From contig CAZWMK010000037.1 of NCBI GenBank assembly GCA_964635065.1, positions 1 through 17,869 on the forward strand: a DNA stretch of 17,869 nucleotides, written 5' to 3'. The notes under the pieces are model-generated. The model made no database searches and was not told the DNA's origin. It saw only the letters and a program-made list of their open reading frames with translations. Position 1 is the stretch's first letter. Every line of letters starts with the position of its first letter. The DNA is from CAZWMK01 sp964635065. Lineage in GTDB: Bacteria; Pseudomonadota; Alphaproteobacteria; Sphingomonadales; Sphingomonadaceae. Position numbers and translations under genes: made by a program. This document shows positions 1 through 7,171 of this stretch, piece after piece.

Positions 1-1384
1 TCGTCACGCCATCGTTGCGCGCCAGATCGATCAGCATGGCCCAGAACTGGTCCCGGGCGACGGGATCAACCCCCGACGTCGGCTCGTCGAGGATGAGCAT
101 TTCCGGCTTGTGGATCATCGCGACCGCCAGCGACAATCGCTGGCGCTGCCCCAGCGGGATCGCGCCCGGAAGCGAGTCCATGATTTCGGCCAGGCCGAAA
201 CGCGCCTCCATTTCCGCGATGCGCGCCGGGATCAACTCCTTTGCGACGGCAAACAACTTCGCGTGCAGTTCCAGGTTCTGGCGAACCGTCAGCTCCCCGT
301 AAAGCGAGAAAGCCTGGGTCATGTAGCCCACCCGTCGCCGCGTCGAGAGATCCCGGCCCTCGACCGGTTTGCCCAGCAGCCATGCCTCGCCCGCGCTCGC
401 CGGCAGCAGACCAGTCAGCATCTTCATGGTCGTGGTCTTGCCGCAGCCATTGGACCCCAGAAAGCCGAAGATCTCGCCCTTTCCGATCCGGAAGCTGACC
501 TGATCCACCGCGGTGAAGTCACCAAAGCGCAGGGTCAGGCCTCGTGCTTCAATCGCGATCTGCGCGTCAGCATCGTGGGGGCGAGGCCGGATTTCCACGG
601 CCTGATGGCCAGCACGCTCCGCTTCCGGCAGAAGCGCGATGAACGCCTCTTCCAGATTGCCGGTCACGGTCCGCTCAAGCAGATCGCCGGGGGTGCCTTC
701 CGCCAGAATGCGCCCCTCGTTCATGGCGATCAGCCAGTCGAAGCGGGCAGCTTCTTCAAGATAGGCGGTGGCGATCAGTACGCTCATGGCCGGGTTATCG
801 GCGCGGATGCGGTCGATCAGTTCCCAGAACTGGCGCCGGGACAAGGGATCTACGCCGGTCGTGGGCTCGTCGAGCAGCAGGAAGTCAGGGTCGTGCAACA
901 AGGCGCAGCAAAGGCCGAGCTTCTGCTTCATCCCGCCCGAAAGCTTTCCGGCGGGGCGATCCCGGAACGCGGCCAGTCCCGTGCTTTCCAGCAGTTGCAT
1001 GATGCGCCGCTCCCGCTCCTCGGGGGGCTGGGCAAACAGGCGTCCGAAAAAGTCGAGGTTCTCGAAGACCGAAAGCGTCGGGTAAAGGTTCCGACCCAGC
1101 CCCTGCGGCATATAGGCGATCCGGGGGCATACCGCCGTGCGATGGCGCCGGTCGGCCATGTCGCCTCCCAGCACCTGCACGGTACCCTCCTGGATTTGCC
1201 GCGCGCCCGAGATCAGGGAGAAAAGGCTGGATTTGCCCACCCCGTCAGGACCGATGAGCGCGACCATGCGCCCGGCCGGAATGGCAAGGTCAATGGCGGC
1301 AAGCGCCTGCGTCTTGCCATAGGCAAGACTGACGCCGGAAAGGATCGCTACCGGTGCCGCGGTTGTTATCCGCCCTTCAGGCAT
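1..1384 (-). CDS. rbbA: RbbA/YhiH-type double ABC ATPase, partial (3' end beyond left edge)
   Basis: This is the ATP-hydrolysing component of an HlyD-linked exporter. The ATG at 1384 overlaps the upstream TGA as TGATG, and the frame stays open for 461 codons to the window edge. Two ABC domains are visible. The first has Walker A GPDGVGKSS near residue 45, signature LSGGMKQK near 148 and Walker B LLLDEPTTGVD near 170. The second has Walker A GSNGCGKTT near 310, a degenerate signature LGQRQRLS near 410 and Walker B LILDEPTSGVD near 430. In domain 1 the H-loop reads ATAYLEEA, so the usual histidine is absent, which I recall as typical of RbbA proteins. RbbA proteins are about 900 residues with a C-terminal permease domain, which would lie outside the window. 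A shorter YbhF-like ATPase with separate permeases is the alternative. The operon order (outer membrane factor, HlyD, ATPase) supports export. Confidence 0.88.
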   Translation of the reverse strand, partial: MPEGRITTAAPVAILSGVSLAYGKTQALAAIDLAIPAGRMVALIGPDGVGKSSLFSLISGARQIQEGTVQVLGGDMADRRHRTAVCPRIAYMPQGLGRNLYPTLSVFENLDFFGRLFAQPPEERERRIMQLLESTGLAAFRDRPAGKLSGGMKQKLGLCCALLHDPDFLLLDEPTTGVDPLSRRQFWELIDRIRADNPAMSVLIATAYLEEAARFDWLIAMNEGRILAEGTPGDLLERTVTGNLEEAFIALLPEAERAGHQAVEIRPRPHDADAQIAIEARGLTLRFGDFTAVDQVSFRIGKGEIFGFLGSNGCGKTTTMKMLTGLLPASAGEAWLLGKPVEGRDLSTRRRVGYMTQAFSLYGELTVRQNLELHAKLFAVAKELIPARIAEMEARFGLAEIMDSLPGAIPLGQRQRLSLAVAMIHKPEMLILDEPTSGVDPVARDQFWAMLIDLARNDGVT

Positions 1385-2457
1385 CAGCGTTGCGTCACTG
1401 TCGCCAGGTCACCCGGCCAGGGCGTCCTGGGATCAAGCCGCACATAGGCCATTCCCGGGAGTCCGCTTTTCACCTGACGCGGATGGCGCGCGAGAAACGC
1501 CGGGTCGATCCGCGCCTTGACCCGGAACATCAGCTTTTCCCGCTCGCTTTCGGTTTCCACCGACTTGGGCGTGAACTGGGCGACATCGGCCACGAAGGTA
1601 ACCTTGGCGGGGATCACGTCGTTCGGAGCGGCATCGAGCACGACCCGTGCTTCACTGCCAAGAGCCACACGCCCGGCCAGCGCCTCTGGCAGGAAGAAGA
1701 TCATGTCGACATCCGTCAGGCTGACCAGATTGACCACCCGCCCACCAGCACCGATGACTTCTCCTGGCTGGGCGATGCGGTACTGAACCCGCCCGGCACG
1801 CGGAGCGACCAGGTTACTGTCCCGGATTTCGACATCGAGACGAGTAATCGTGGCCCGCGCGGCATCGACGTTGGATCTTGCACCGATCACTTGCGACCGG
1901 GCAGCCCCGATCGCCGCTTCAACAGCCGCCAGCTGCGCTCGCGCGGCCTCCACCGCAGCGGCAACGCCTTCCACGCGGGCGCGGTCGTCGTCACGTTCCT
2001 GAGCGGAGGTTGCGCCCTCCTGAGCCAGTGTTTCGGACCGGGCGAAGCGCTTGCGAGCGGCGTTCAACTCCGCTTCGCGTTGGCGCACGACGGCGAAGGC
2101 CGCAGCGCGCTCGCTCTGACGCTGCGCGACCTGCGCCTCGGCGGTCGAGATTGCGTTGAGCGCCTGCTGCAGCCGCGCCTCGGCCTCGCTCTTCTGCGCC
2201 TGCAGATTGGCCGCATCGATACGCGCGATGAGTTGTCCCGCGGCAACGGCCTGCCCTTCATCCACCAACAGGTCCACCAACCGGCCGGGCGCCTTTGCGG
2301 CAACATCGGTCTCAACGGCCTCGATACGGCCATTGCCCGCAACGATGCCTTCCGGCAGTGCTCCGCGATCGGAGAAATGCCAGGCAGCAAACCCCGCCGA
2401 CGCAATGCCGACAGCCACGCCGCCCCTGATGATCCAGTTGCGGGACTTCAGGTTCAT
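1384..2457 (-). CDS. HlyD-family membrane fusion (periplasmic adaptor) protein
   Basis: This 357-residue protein should bridge the inner-membrane ABC transporter and the outer-membrane factor. It has an N-terminal membrane anchor at about residues 9-27, after a short basic leader. A biotinyl-lipoyl-like half-motif follows (AKAPGRLVDLLVDEGQAV). A long Ala/Gln/Glu/Arg-rich coiled coil spans about 85-205, then the second lipoyl half (LVAPRAGRVQYRIAQPGEVI) and a beta-barrel region. The layout and length match the YhiI/YbhG group that works with RbbA/YbhF ATPases. The ATG at 2457 overlaps the stop of the upstream lipoprotein gene (ATGA), and its own TGA overlaps the ATG of the ATPase gene, so translation is probably coupled. 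The substrate cannot be deduced. Confidence 0.9.
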   Translation of the reverse strand: MNLKSRNWIIRGGVAVGIASAGFAAWHFSDRGALPEGIVAGNGRIEAVETDVAAKAPGRLVDLLVDEGQAVAAGQLIARIDAANLQAQKSEAEARLQQALNAISTAEAQVAQRQSERAAAFAVVRQREAELNAARKRFARSETLAQEGATSAQERDDDRARVEGVAAAVEAARAQLAAVEAAIGAARSQVIGARSNVDAARATITRLDVEIRDSNLVAPRAGRVQYRIAQPGEVIGAGGRVVNLVSLTDVDMIFFLPEALAGRVALGSEARVVLDAAPNDVIPAKVTFVADVAQFTPKSVETESEREKLMFRVKARIDPAFLARHPRQVKSGLPGMAYVRLDPRTPWPGDLATVTQR

Positions 2458-3944
2458 GGTCTTGGCTCCGTATCGGAAATCGTCTCGGGTACTCGTTTAT
2501 CGGGCACTGCTGCGGCGAAGTTGCCGCCAAGGGCAGCATAGAGCCCCAGTCCCGTGGCAAGGTGAGCTCGGCGCACCTGGACGAGGCGCTGTTCCACGTC
2601 GAACAGGTCGCGCTGGGCATCGAGAACTTCGAGGTATGCGGATCGGCCATTGTCATAGCGCAACTGGGCCAGCCGGGTGCGTTCGCGCGCTGTGGCGACC
2701 ATGGACTGCAGGCTTTCCACTTGCTGCAGGAGTTGCCGGCGCAAGACCAGCGCGTCAGAAACATCGCGGAAAGCGGACTGTACCGTGCGCTCATAATTCG
2801 CGATGGCCACATTCTGCCGGGCCTCTGTCAGATCGAAATTGGCGCGGGTCTGTCCATGATCGAACAAAGGCAGGCTAATCGCCGGGGCAAAACTCCAGCT
2901 TTCACTGCCGGGGCGGAACAAGCCGTCAAGCTCTGCGCTCGCGGTCCCGAAGGCGCCGGTTAGCGTGATCGACGGAAAGAATGCGGCTCGCGCCGCGCGG
3001 ACATTGGCACGAGCCGCCTTGATCTGCAGTTCGGCCGAGCGCACATCGGGCCGGAACAGCAGCAGGTCTGAAGGCAGGCCGACCGGAATTTCATCTGGGG
3101 TGGGAGAGGAAAGGCTCGCTTCGGCCAGCCGCACCGGCATGCCCGCCAGCAGCGACAGCGCATTGCGGTTAAGGTCCCGCTCCTGGATGAGCGCGGCATG
3201 AGCGGTGCGGGCCTGATCTAGCAGCGTGGCAGCCTGCGTGACTTCGAGTTTGGAACCGGCCCCCACCTCGAACCGACGGGTCATGATCCCCAAGGAATGT
3301 TCACGGGTGGCGAGGCTTTGCCGTGCCAAAGCGATGCGTTCGGCATATTCCCGGTCGAGAAGATAGCGATTGGCCAGATCGACAACGATCGCGGTCGCCA
3401 CAGCATCATGCGCCTCGCGCGTGGCCAGGAATTGATCGCGCGCAGCATCCCGCAAGGCGTCGAACTTGCCCCAGAAATCCAGCTCCCAACCCGCGCTCAA
3501 CCGGGAAAAGAACTGGTCGCTGGTTATCGCGTTCCCGGTAATCGACAGGTCTGCCGGCGTCCGGGTTCGTATAGTGCCCGTGCCCGCGACTACATTGGGC
3601 AGCAACGGCGATTGCTGGATCCGGTAAAGCGCCCTCGCTTCCGCCACGCGGGCTGCCGCAACAGCAATGTCGCGATTATTTGCCAGGGCATCGTCGATCA
3701 ACGCTGCCAGATGCGGATCCTGGATGAAGGCACGCCAATGCACGCGGACAGAGGAAGGGACGGCGAAATCATCGGAACCATAAGTGGCGGGGATGTTGAA
3801 GGATGGGGGCGTATAGGCTGCATTGGGAGCGCAGCCCGTAGCCGACAGGATCAACGCCGCGAGAATGGCTCGCTTGCTTGCGGCAAGATCGCGCCGGTCT
3901 GGCTTCGTGCTCATTGGTTTTTGCGCCCAAATGCCGGTCACCAT
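2454..3944 (-). CDS. NodT-family outer-membrane efflux lipoprotein
   Basis: This is a TolC-like outer-membrane channel subunit of the NodT family. A lipoprotein signal ends in the lipobox LSATGC, with the lipidated Cys at residue 38 from this start. Two outer-membrane efflux repeats follow, with typical segments such as ARALYRIQQSPLLPNV, LDFWGKFDALRDAA, LFRPDVRSAELQIKAARANV and YDNGRSAYLEVLDAQRDLF. I chose the ATG at 3944 because AGGG (3952-3955) lies 7 nt upstream. The ATG at 3914 would give a shorter, normal signal peptide and remains possible. An upstream in-frame ATG at 4100 is rejected because the added residues come from insertion-sequence end DNA. The gene overlaps the HlyD gene by 4 bp, so it should be the first gene of a three-gene export operon. 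No dedicated regulator remains next to it. Confidence 0.88.
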   Translation of the reverse strand: MVTGIWAQKPMSTKPDRRDLAASKRAILAALILSATGCAPNAAYTPPSFNIPATYGSDDFAVPSSVRVHWRAFIQDPHLAALIDDALANNRDIAVAAARVAEARALYRIQQSPLLPNVVAGTGTIRTRTPADLSITGNAITSDQFFSRLSAGWELDFWGKFDALRDAARDQFLATREAHDAVATAIVVDLANRYLLDREYAERIALARQSLATREHSLGIMTRRFEVGAGSKLEVTQAATLLDQARTAHAALIQERDLNRNALSLLAGMPVRLAEASLSSPTPDEIPVGLPSDLLLFRPDVRSAELQIKAARANVRAARAAFFPSITLTGAFGTASAELDGLFRPGSESWSFAPAISLPLFDHGQTRANFDLTEARQNVAIANYERTVQSAFRDVSDALVLRRQLLQQVESLQSMVATARERTRLAQLRYDNGRSAYLEVLDAQRDLFDVEQRLVQVRRAHLATGLGLYAALGGNFAAAVPDKRVPETISDTEPRP

Positions 3945-4030
3945 ATTCCTGCCCTGTGAAGTGGCTCGGTTGGTTTGAACAGTGATCGGCAAAAGATAAG
4001 TGGATCGCCCGCCGGTTTCGTTAATCTGCC

Positions 4031-4085
4031 GATCTGAGTAGTCTTGCAGGGAGGGCGTAGCCCGACCGGAGAGACTACCCAGATC
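4031..4085. repeat. Long inverted repeat in the IS3 tail
   Basis: GATCTGAGTAGTCT (4031-4044) pairs with AGACTACCCAGATC (4072-4085), giving 14-nt arms with one non-Watson-Crick position. The arms enclose 27 nt that contain a smaller hairpin, GGGCGTAGCCC. It lies just downstream of the IS3 transposase stop codon and could form a strong RNA hairpin between the IS and the efflux operon. There is no T-run, so I do not call it an intrinsic terminator. Confidence 0.65.
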
Positions 4086-4096
4086 GATTACCAAAT

Positions 4097-4205
4097 TCAT
4101 GCTGCCACTGGTAGCGGCAGGTTGTCAAAGTACATCTGATCGGGTGTCCTGGCTCCCAGGCTCGAATGCGGCCTCTTGCCGTTGTATACCGCGCTTACGC
4201 CAAAA
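4097..4205 (-). pseudogene. IS3-family transposase (OrfB) C-terminal fragment
   Basis: A minus-strand frame ending in TGA at 4097-4099 encodes VYNGKRPHSSLG followed by ARTPDQMYFDNLPLPVAA. This is the characteristic C-terminal tail of IS3-family OrfB integrases (YN.RRPHSSLG.-TPDQ.Y). Only about 30 recognisable residues remain. The DDE catalytic domain is absent, because the sequence upstream switches to IS630 coding DNA at about 4205. It is not functional. Confidence 0.7.
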
Positions 4206-4665
4206 CCCGAAATTTTTCGTGGCTGACCCCATCCACGGTGGTCGGCTCAACAAACGGCGCATCGAAGGTTTCAAGGTTGAGCGCGCCATGGATGTTGACG
4301 CGCCCGCGCCCTGCGGTGGTCGTCACGGCGGGATTTGATCCTGCCTTGACCCAGCCAAACACGGGCTTTGTCTGATATCCGGGATGCACGGCATCGACGA
4401 AATACACGGCTTCATCGGCGCCCAACCCGTTCAGCAGTCGCTCATACATGGCGATGATTTCAGCCTGCTTCTCGGCACTTGCGACGCGCGGAAGCCCTTT
4501 CGGCTTTCGGTACTCATAGCCCAGCCGTGACAGGAGCTTGATGCAGCCCGAGTGGGAGTAGTCCACGCCATACTGTGCTGCGATGTGCGCCCTGATCTCG
4601 ACGATGGATCGACAGAAGCGTTCGTCCAGCCAAGCGCAAAGCTCCGTCTCTTGGGCTGAGGTCAT
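4195..4665 (-). pseudogene. IS630-family transposase, second ORF, 3'-truncated
   Basis: This 156-codon frame carries the central part of an IS630-family transposase. It contains the segment around the first catalytic aspartate (AVYFVDAVHPGYQTKPVFGW) and the NLETFDAPFVEPTTVDG segment. The family similarity stops after VDGVS near 4222, and the last residues come from the junction with the IS3 fragment. The parts carrying the second aspartate and the catalytic glutamate are missing, so the product should be inactive. Its ATG (4665) overlaps the stop of the upstream frame by 4 bp. Homologues read through this junction as one protein, apparently by a -1 shift on a G run. Confidence 0.75.
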
Positions 4666-4880
4666 GCGGGACTGCCCCCCTTCCAGCCGTCGGTCGAAAG
4701 CGCGTCCCAGCCACCCTCTCGGTAGGTCTTGTACCAGCCCCGAATGGTATCATCGTCCAAGTAGAGAAACTTCGCGATCTGTACGCAGCTTTCGCCGTCA
4801 TCAAGGAGCAAGATGGCGTTGGCCCGCCGTGCAATCCCATCTCTCTTCACGTTGCGAGCGCACGAACGCGACAAGCTCAC
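4662..4880 (-). pseudogene. IS630-family transposase, first ORF (helix-turn-helix part)
   Basis: This is the N-terminal DNA-binding part of the IS630 transposase, with helix-turn-helix-like residues ANAILLLDDGESCVQIAKF and the segment DDDTIRGWYKTYREGGWDAL. I chose GTG at 4880 (VSLSRS...). The frame stays open to an ATG at 5012, but the extra codons lie antisense to a TauE/SafE permease remnant and are not transposase. The frame ends in GWKGG-SPA just after a run of six G. A -1 shift there would continue into the next frame as GWKGG-QSRMTSAQ. The element end lies between about 4881 and 4907. Confidence 0.65.
4675..4680 (-). other. G6 run, candidate -1 frameshift site in IS630 transposase
   Basis: On the minus strand the sequence reads TGG AAG GGG GGC AGT. 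Re-reading one G on the six-G run joins the two transposase frames as WKGG-QSRMTSAQ, the uninterrupted form I expect from IS630 relatives. This is either a programmed slippage site or a one-base loss. The single copy cannot distinguish these. Confidence 0.45.
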
Positions 4881-4907
4881 GTCGCTCTGAAGAGGTAAGA
4901 AAACAGG

Positions 4908-5078
4908 GTCATCGCCACCAAAAACCTGCCGGACTTTATCCTGCCGCTTGTGCTCGCAGTTGTGGCAGGCGGCTTTATCGGCGGGCATTTCGGCAGCCAC
5001 CGCCTGCCCCATCTGGCCATCAAGCGTTTGCTGGTGCTCGTCCTGCTCATTGCGGGAACCAAGCTGATACTGACCTAG
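4908..5078 (+). pseudogene. TauE/SafE (TSUP) permease C-terminal remnant
   Basis: A plus-strand frame of 56 codons ends at TAG 5076-5078. It encodes two hydrophobic helices joined by a glycine-rich turn (FILPLVLAVVAGGFIGGHFG, then SHRLPHLAIKRLL, then VLVLLIAGTKLIL). This matches the C-terminus of TauE/SafE-type anion exporters, where the pattern GG.-G-...LP..A.-R.L closes the protein. No start codon and no upstream part survive, since an in-frame TAA lies at 4896 and IS630 DNA begins there. The stop overlaps the flhB stop on the other strand within a shared CTAG. It is a dead fragment, probably cut by the IS insertion followed by a deletion. Confidence 0.6.
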
Positions 5079-6142
5079 TCTCTGATCCGCTGATTAAGCC
5101 GCATCACATAGCCGATGATTTCGGCGACAGCGGCATAATGTTCGACCGGGATCGGATGATCGATGTCGACGGAGGCATAAAGCGCGCGGGCCAGCGGCGG
5201 GCTTTCGACGATGGGAATGCCTGCACCGGTCGCAGCTTCGCGGATCTTCATGGCAATCGCATCGACACCCTTGGCGACCACGACCGGCGCGGCCATCTGA
5301 CCCTGATCATATTTCAGCGCGACAGCATAATGGGTCGGGTTGGTGACAATCACATTGGCTGATGGCACAGCGGCCATCATGCGGCGGCGCGAACGGCTGA
5401 TCCGGATGGCGCGAATGCGCGACTTGATGTGCGGATCGCCTTCGCTTTGTTTCACTTCATCGCGGATTTCCTGCAACGACATCCGCATGCGCTTCATGAA
5501 GGCGCGCCGCTGATAGACATAATCGAACAGTGCCAGCGCCCCCACCAATATGGCGATGCTTTGCAGCATGTCCCGGATCAGACCGCCGCCGACCCGGCTG
5601 ATCATGATTGGATCAGCGCCGATCAGCGTATCGATTGCGACAAGACGCGGCTCCAGCACCAGCCAGGCCACACCCACGATGATCACCGATTTTAGCAATG
5701 TCTTGGCAAACTCGATCAGTGCGCGTTTGCCAAACAGACGTCCCATGCCCGCGACAGGCGACAGTTTGGACCATTTCAGCGACAGCCGCGACCAGTTCAG
5801 CGACGGGCGCCCCTGAAGAAAAGGGATCAGGAATGCGGCAGCGAATAGCAGGGTGAACAGCGGCAGCAACGCCTTGGCGACAGCCGTCATGATGCCGCCC
5901 GCCAGATATTGCGCGCCCTCGGCTTCGGCTGGAAACAGATCGGCCCCGCCCCACAGGCTGGCGAACAACCGGGCCAGCGCCATCAGGCTCGACAAGCCAA
6001 CACCGCCCATCATCGTCAGTGTTGCAATGAACATGACGGCATGACGCATTTCAGGCGACATTGGCACGTCGCCCTGCTTGCGCGCATCCTCCAGCTTCTT
6101 GTCGGTAGGTTCTTCGGTTTTTTCCTGATCGTCACCGGCCAT
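5075..6142 (-). CDS. flhB: Flagellar type III export switch protein FlhB
   Basis: FlhB is the inner-membrane export-gate protein that switches substrate class from rod/hook to filament. This 355-residue protein has the conserved N-terminus EKTEEPTDKKLEDARKQGDV. Four hydrophobic segments lie at about 33-55, 84-108, 146-165 and 190-210. A charged linker (MSLQEIRDEVKQSEGDPHIK) precedes the self-cleavage motif NPTH at residues 268-271, followed by YAVALKYD. The cleavage motif is intact and the length is normal, so the gene looks functional. The ATG at 6142 lies 3 nt after the fliR stop, so it belongs to the fliE-fliQ-fliR-flhB operon. Its TAG overlaps the stop of the converging permease remnant. 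Confidence 0.96.
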   Translation of the reverse strand: MAGDDQEKTEEPTDKKLEDARKQGDVPMSPEMRHAVMFIATLTMMGGVGLSSLMALARLFASLWGGADLFPAEAEGAQYLAGGIMTAVAKALLPLFTLLFAAAFLIPFLQGRPSLNWSRLSLKWSKLSPVAGMGRLFGKRALIEFAKTLLKSVIIVGVAWLVLEPRLVAIDTLIGADPIMISRVGGGLIRDMLQSIAILVGALALFDYVYQRRAFMKRMRMSLQEIRDEVKQSEGDPHIKSRIRAIRISRSRRRMMAAVPSANVIVTNPTHYAVALKYDQGQMAAPVVVAKGVDAIAMKIREAATGAGIPIVESPPLARALYASVDIDHPIPVEHYAAVAEIIGYVMRLNQRIRD

Positions 6143-6145
6143 GGT

Positions 6146-6931
6146 TCACACCCAACCCGTCCGCATCCAGTCCGCCATGGCATCGGCGAACGTGCCGAGA
6201 ATGGCCCCGAATATCATCGTTAACAGCGCAAGGCCCAGCATGAGGTTGAGCGGTTGCGCCATGAAGAACAGCTGGATCGCCGGTGCCACGCGCGACGCCA
6301 TGCCCAGCGCGACGTTGAACAGGATCCCGTATATGACCAATGGCGCGGCAAGGCCCAGTGCCAGCGTCATCGCCTGTCCGATCGTCAGCACGGCCAACTG
6401 CATGAAATCTTCGGCAGCGGGCAGAGCGCCCAGCGTAAATACATCATAGGACCGGACGATCGAGGCGATCCACATATGGTGAATGCCGGCCCCAAGGCAC
6501 AGGATCAGGGCCGCCAGCGAAACCAGCTTCGACAGAACGGGCGCCTGCCCGCCCTGTGACGGGTCCGACACCAGCGCCGATGTCAGGCCGACCTGCATGG
6601 TGATGATCGAACCCGCCATGGCTGCGGCAAAGAACATGATCCGCACGATCATGCCCATCGCAATGCCAATCAGCATTTCCGAAATCACCAGTCCGGGCAG
6701 CATCCGTTCATGCGTCAGCATGGGCGCGACGCGAGCCGACAACACGGCAAACAACGCCAGCGTCATGCCAAGGGGGATGAGCAGCCGGATACGCATCGGT
6801 ACAGATTCTTCGGAAAATCCGGGCAGCATCATCAATACTGCGCCCACGCGCGCGAACAGCACCAGAAAAATCCCGGCCTGACCGGAGAGATCAAGGCTGA
6901 TGCCGTCAACCGGCAATGATCTTGTCCGCAA
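6146..6931 (-). CDS. fliR: Flagellar export gate protein FliR
   Basis: FliR is a core membrane subunit of the flagellar type III export gate, assembling with FliP and FliQ. The 261-residue product has the expected hydrophobic segments and the FliR-typical N-terminal stretch FARVGAVLMMLPGFSE, followed by RIRLLIPLGMTLALF. Near the C-terminus it has IQLFFMAQPLNLMLGLALL. There is no ATG near the expected start. TTG at 6931 gives a 26-bp overlap with fliQ. TTG at 6916 would give a shorter protein beginning at LPVDGISLD and an 11-bp overlap, and neither has a strong ribosome binding site. Translation is probably coupled to fliQ. Confidence 0.93.
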   Translation of the reverse strand: MRTRSLPVDGISLDLSGQAGIFLVLFARVGAVLMMLPGFSEESVPMRIRLLIPLGMTLALFAVLSARVAPMLTHERMLPGLVISEMLIGIAMGMIVRIMFFAAAMAGSIITMQVGLTSALVSDPSQGGQAPVLSKLVSLAALILCLGAGIHHMWIASIVRSYDVFTLGALPAAEDFMQLAVLTIGQAMTLALGLAAPLVIYGILFNVALGMASRVAPAIQLFFMAQPLNLMLGLALLTMIFGAILGTFADAMADWMRTGWV

Positions 6932-7169
6932 TCTGCTGCATGAACGCGGACAGCGCCTTGCCGATCATCGGCAGTGACATCAGCATTACCAGTCCCATCA
7001 AAAACAGCTTGGGCACGAAGGTCAGCGTCATTTCCTGCACCTGCGTCAGCGCCTGCAGCAAGCCGATGGCAACGCCGATCACGAGCGATGCCAGCAGCAT
7101 CGGCCCGACGATTGTCAGCAACAGGACCAGACCGGATTGCGCCAGTGTCAGGGCATCATTGCCGTTCAT
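6906..7169 (-). CDS. fliQ: Flagellar export gate protein FliQ
   Basis: This 87-residue protein has two transmembrane helices and is a component of the FliPQR export gate. The first helix contains GLVLLLTIVGPMLLASLVIG. The conserved loop ALTQVQEMTLTFVPKL precedes the second helix (MGLVMLMSLPMIG). Length and motifs match the family exactly. The ATG at 7169 begins 2 nt after the fliE stop and the gene overlaps fliR, so it is translationally coupled inside the operon. Confidence 0.95.
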   Translation of the reverse strand: MNGNDALTLAQSGLVLLLTIVGPMLLASLVIGVAIGLLQALTQVQEMTLTFVPKLFLMGLVMLMSLPMIGKALSAFMQQIADKIIAG

Positions 7170-7171
7170 AG

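Larger units (their letters stand above)
3957..4205 (-). mobile_element. IS3-family insertion sequence remnant (3' end only)
   Basis: This is the downstream end of an IS3-type element. It holds the last ~30 transposase codons, an inverted-repeat-rich tail and an apparent terminal repeat. Read on the plus strand, the outer end starts TGAAGTGGCTCGG at 3957, and IS3-family ends typically begin TGA. The inner boundary lies between about 4190 and 4222, where the coding similarity switches to an IS630 transposase. The rest of the element is missing, so it cannot transpose alone. It stops only a few bases before the ribosome binding site of the efflux lipoprotein gene. The boundaries are my estimate. 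Confidence 0.6.
4206..4905 (-). mobile_element. IS630-family insertion sequence remnant
   Basis: This is about 0.7 kb of an IS630-family element. It keeps the 5' end and about two thirds of the transposase, and has lost its 3' end at the IS3 junction. The outer end abuts the truncated TauE/SafE permease gene at 4908. IS630 elements insert at TA. A TA lies at 4896-4897, but without the other end no target duplication can be shown. The boundaries are approximate. Confidence 0.6.

Noticed and set aside
110..1447. A long open plus-strand frame opposite the ABC ATPase gene
   Set aside because: Its translation has no recognisable motif. The opposite strand encodes two complete ABC domains in the RbbA arrangement, so it is an antisense shadow in GC-rich DNA.
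3945..4100. ATG at 4100 as the start of the efflux lipoprotein
   Set aside because: The extra ~52 residues come from insertion-sequence end DNA and precede the real lipoprotein signal; starts at 3944 or 3914 fit better.
4881..5012. ATG at 5012 as the start of the IS630 transposase
   Set aside because: The added residues do not resemble transposase, and the opposite strand encodes a permease tail; GTG at 4880 fits the family N-terminus.
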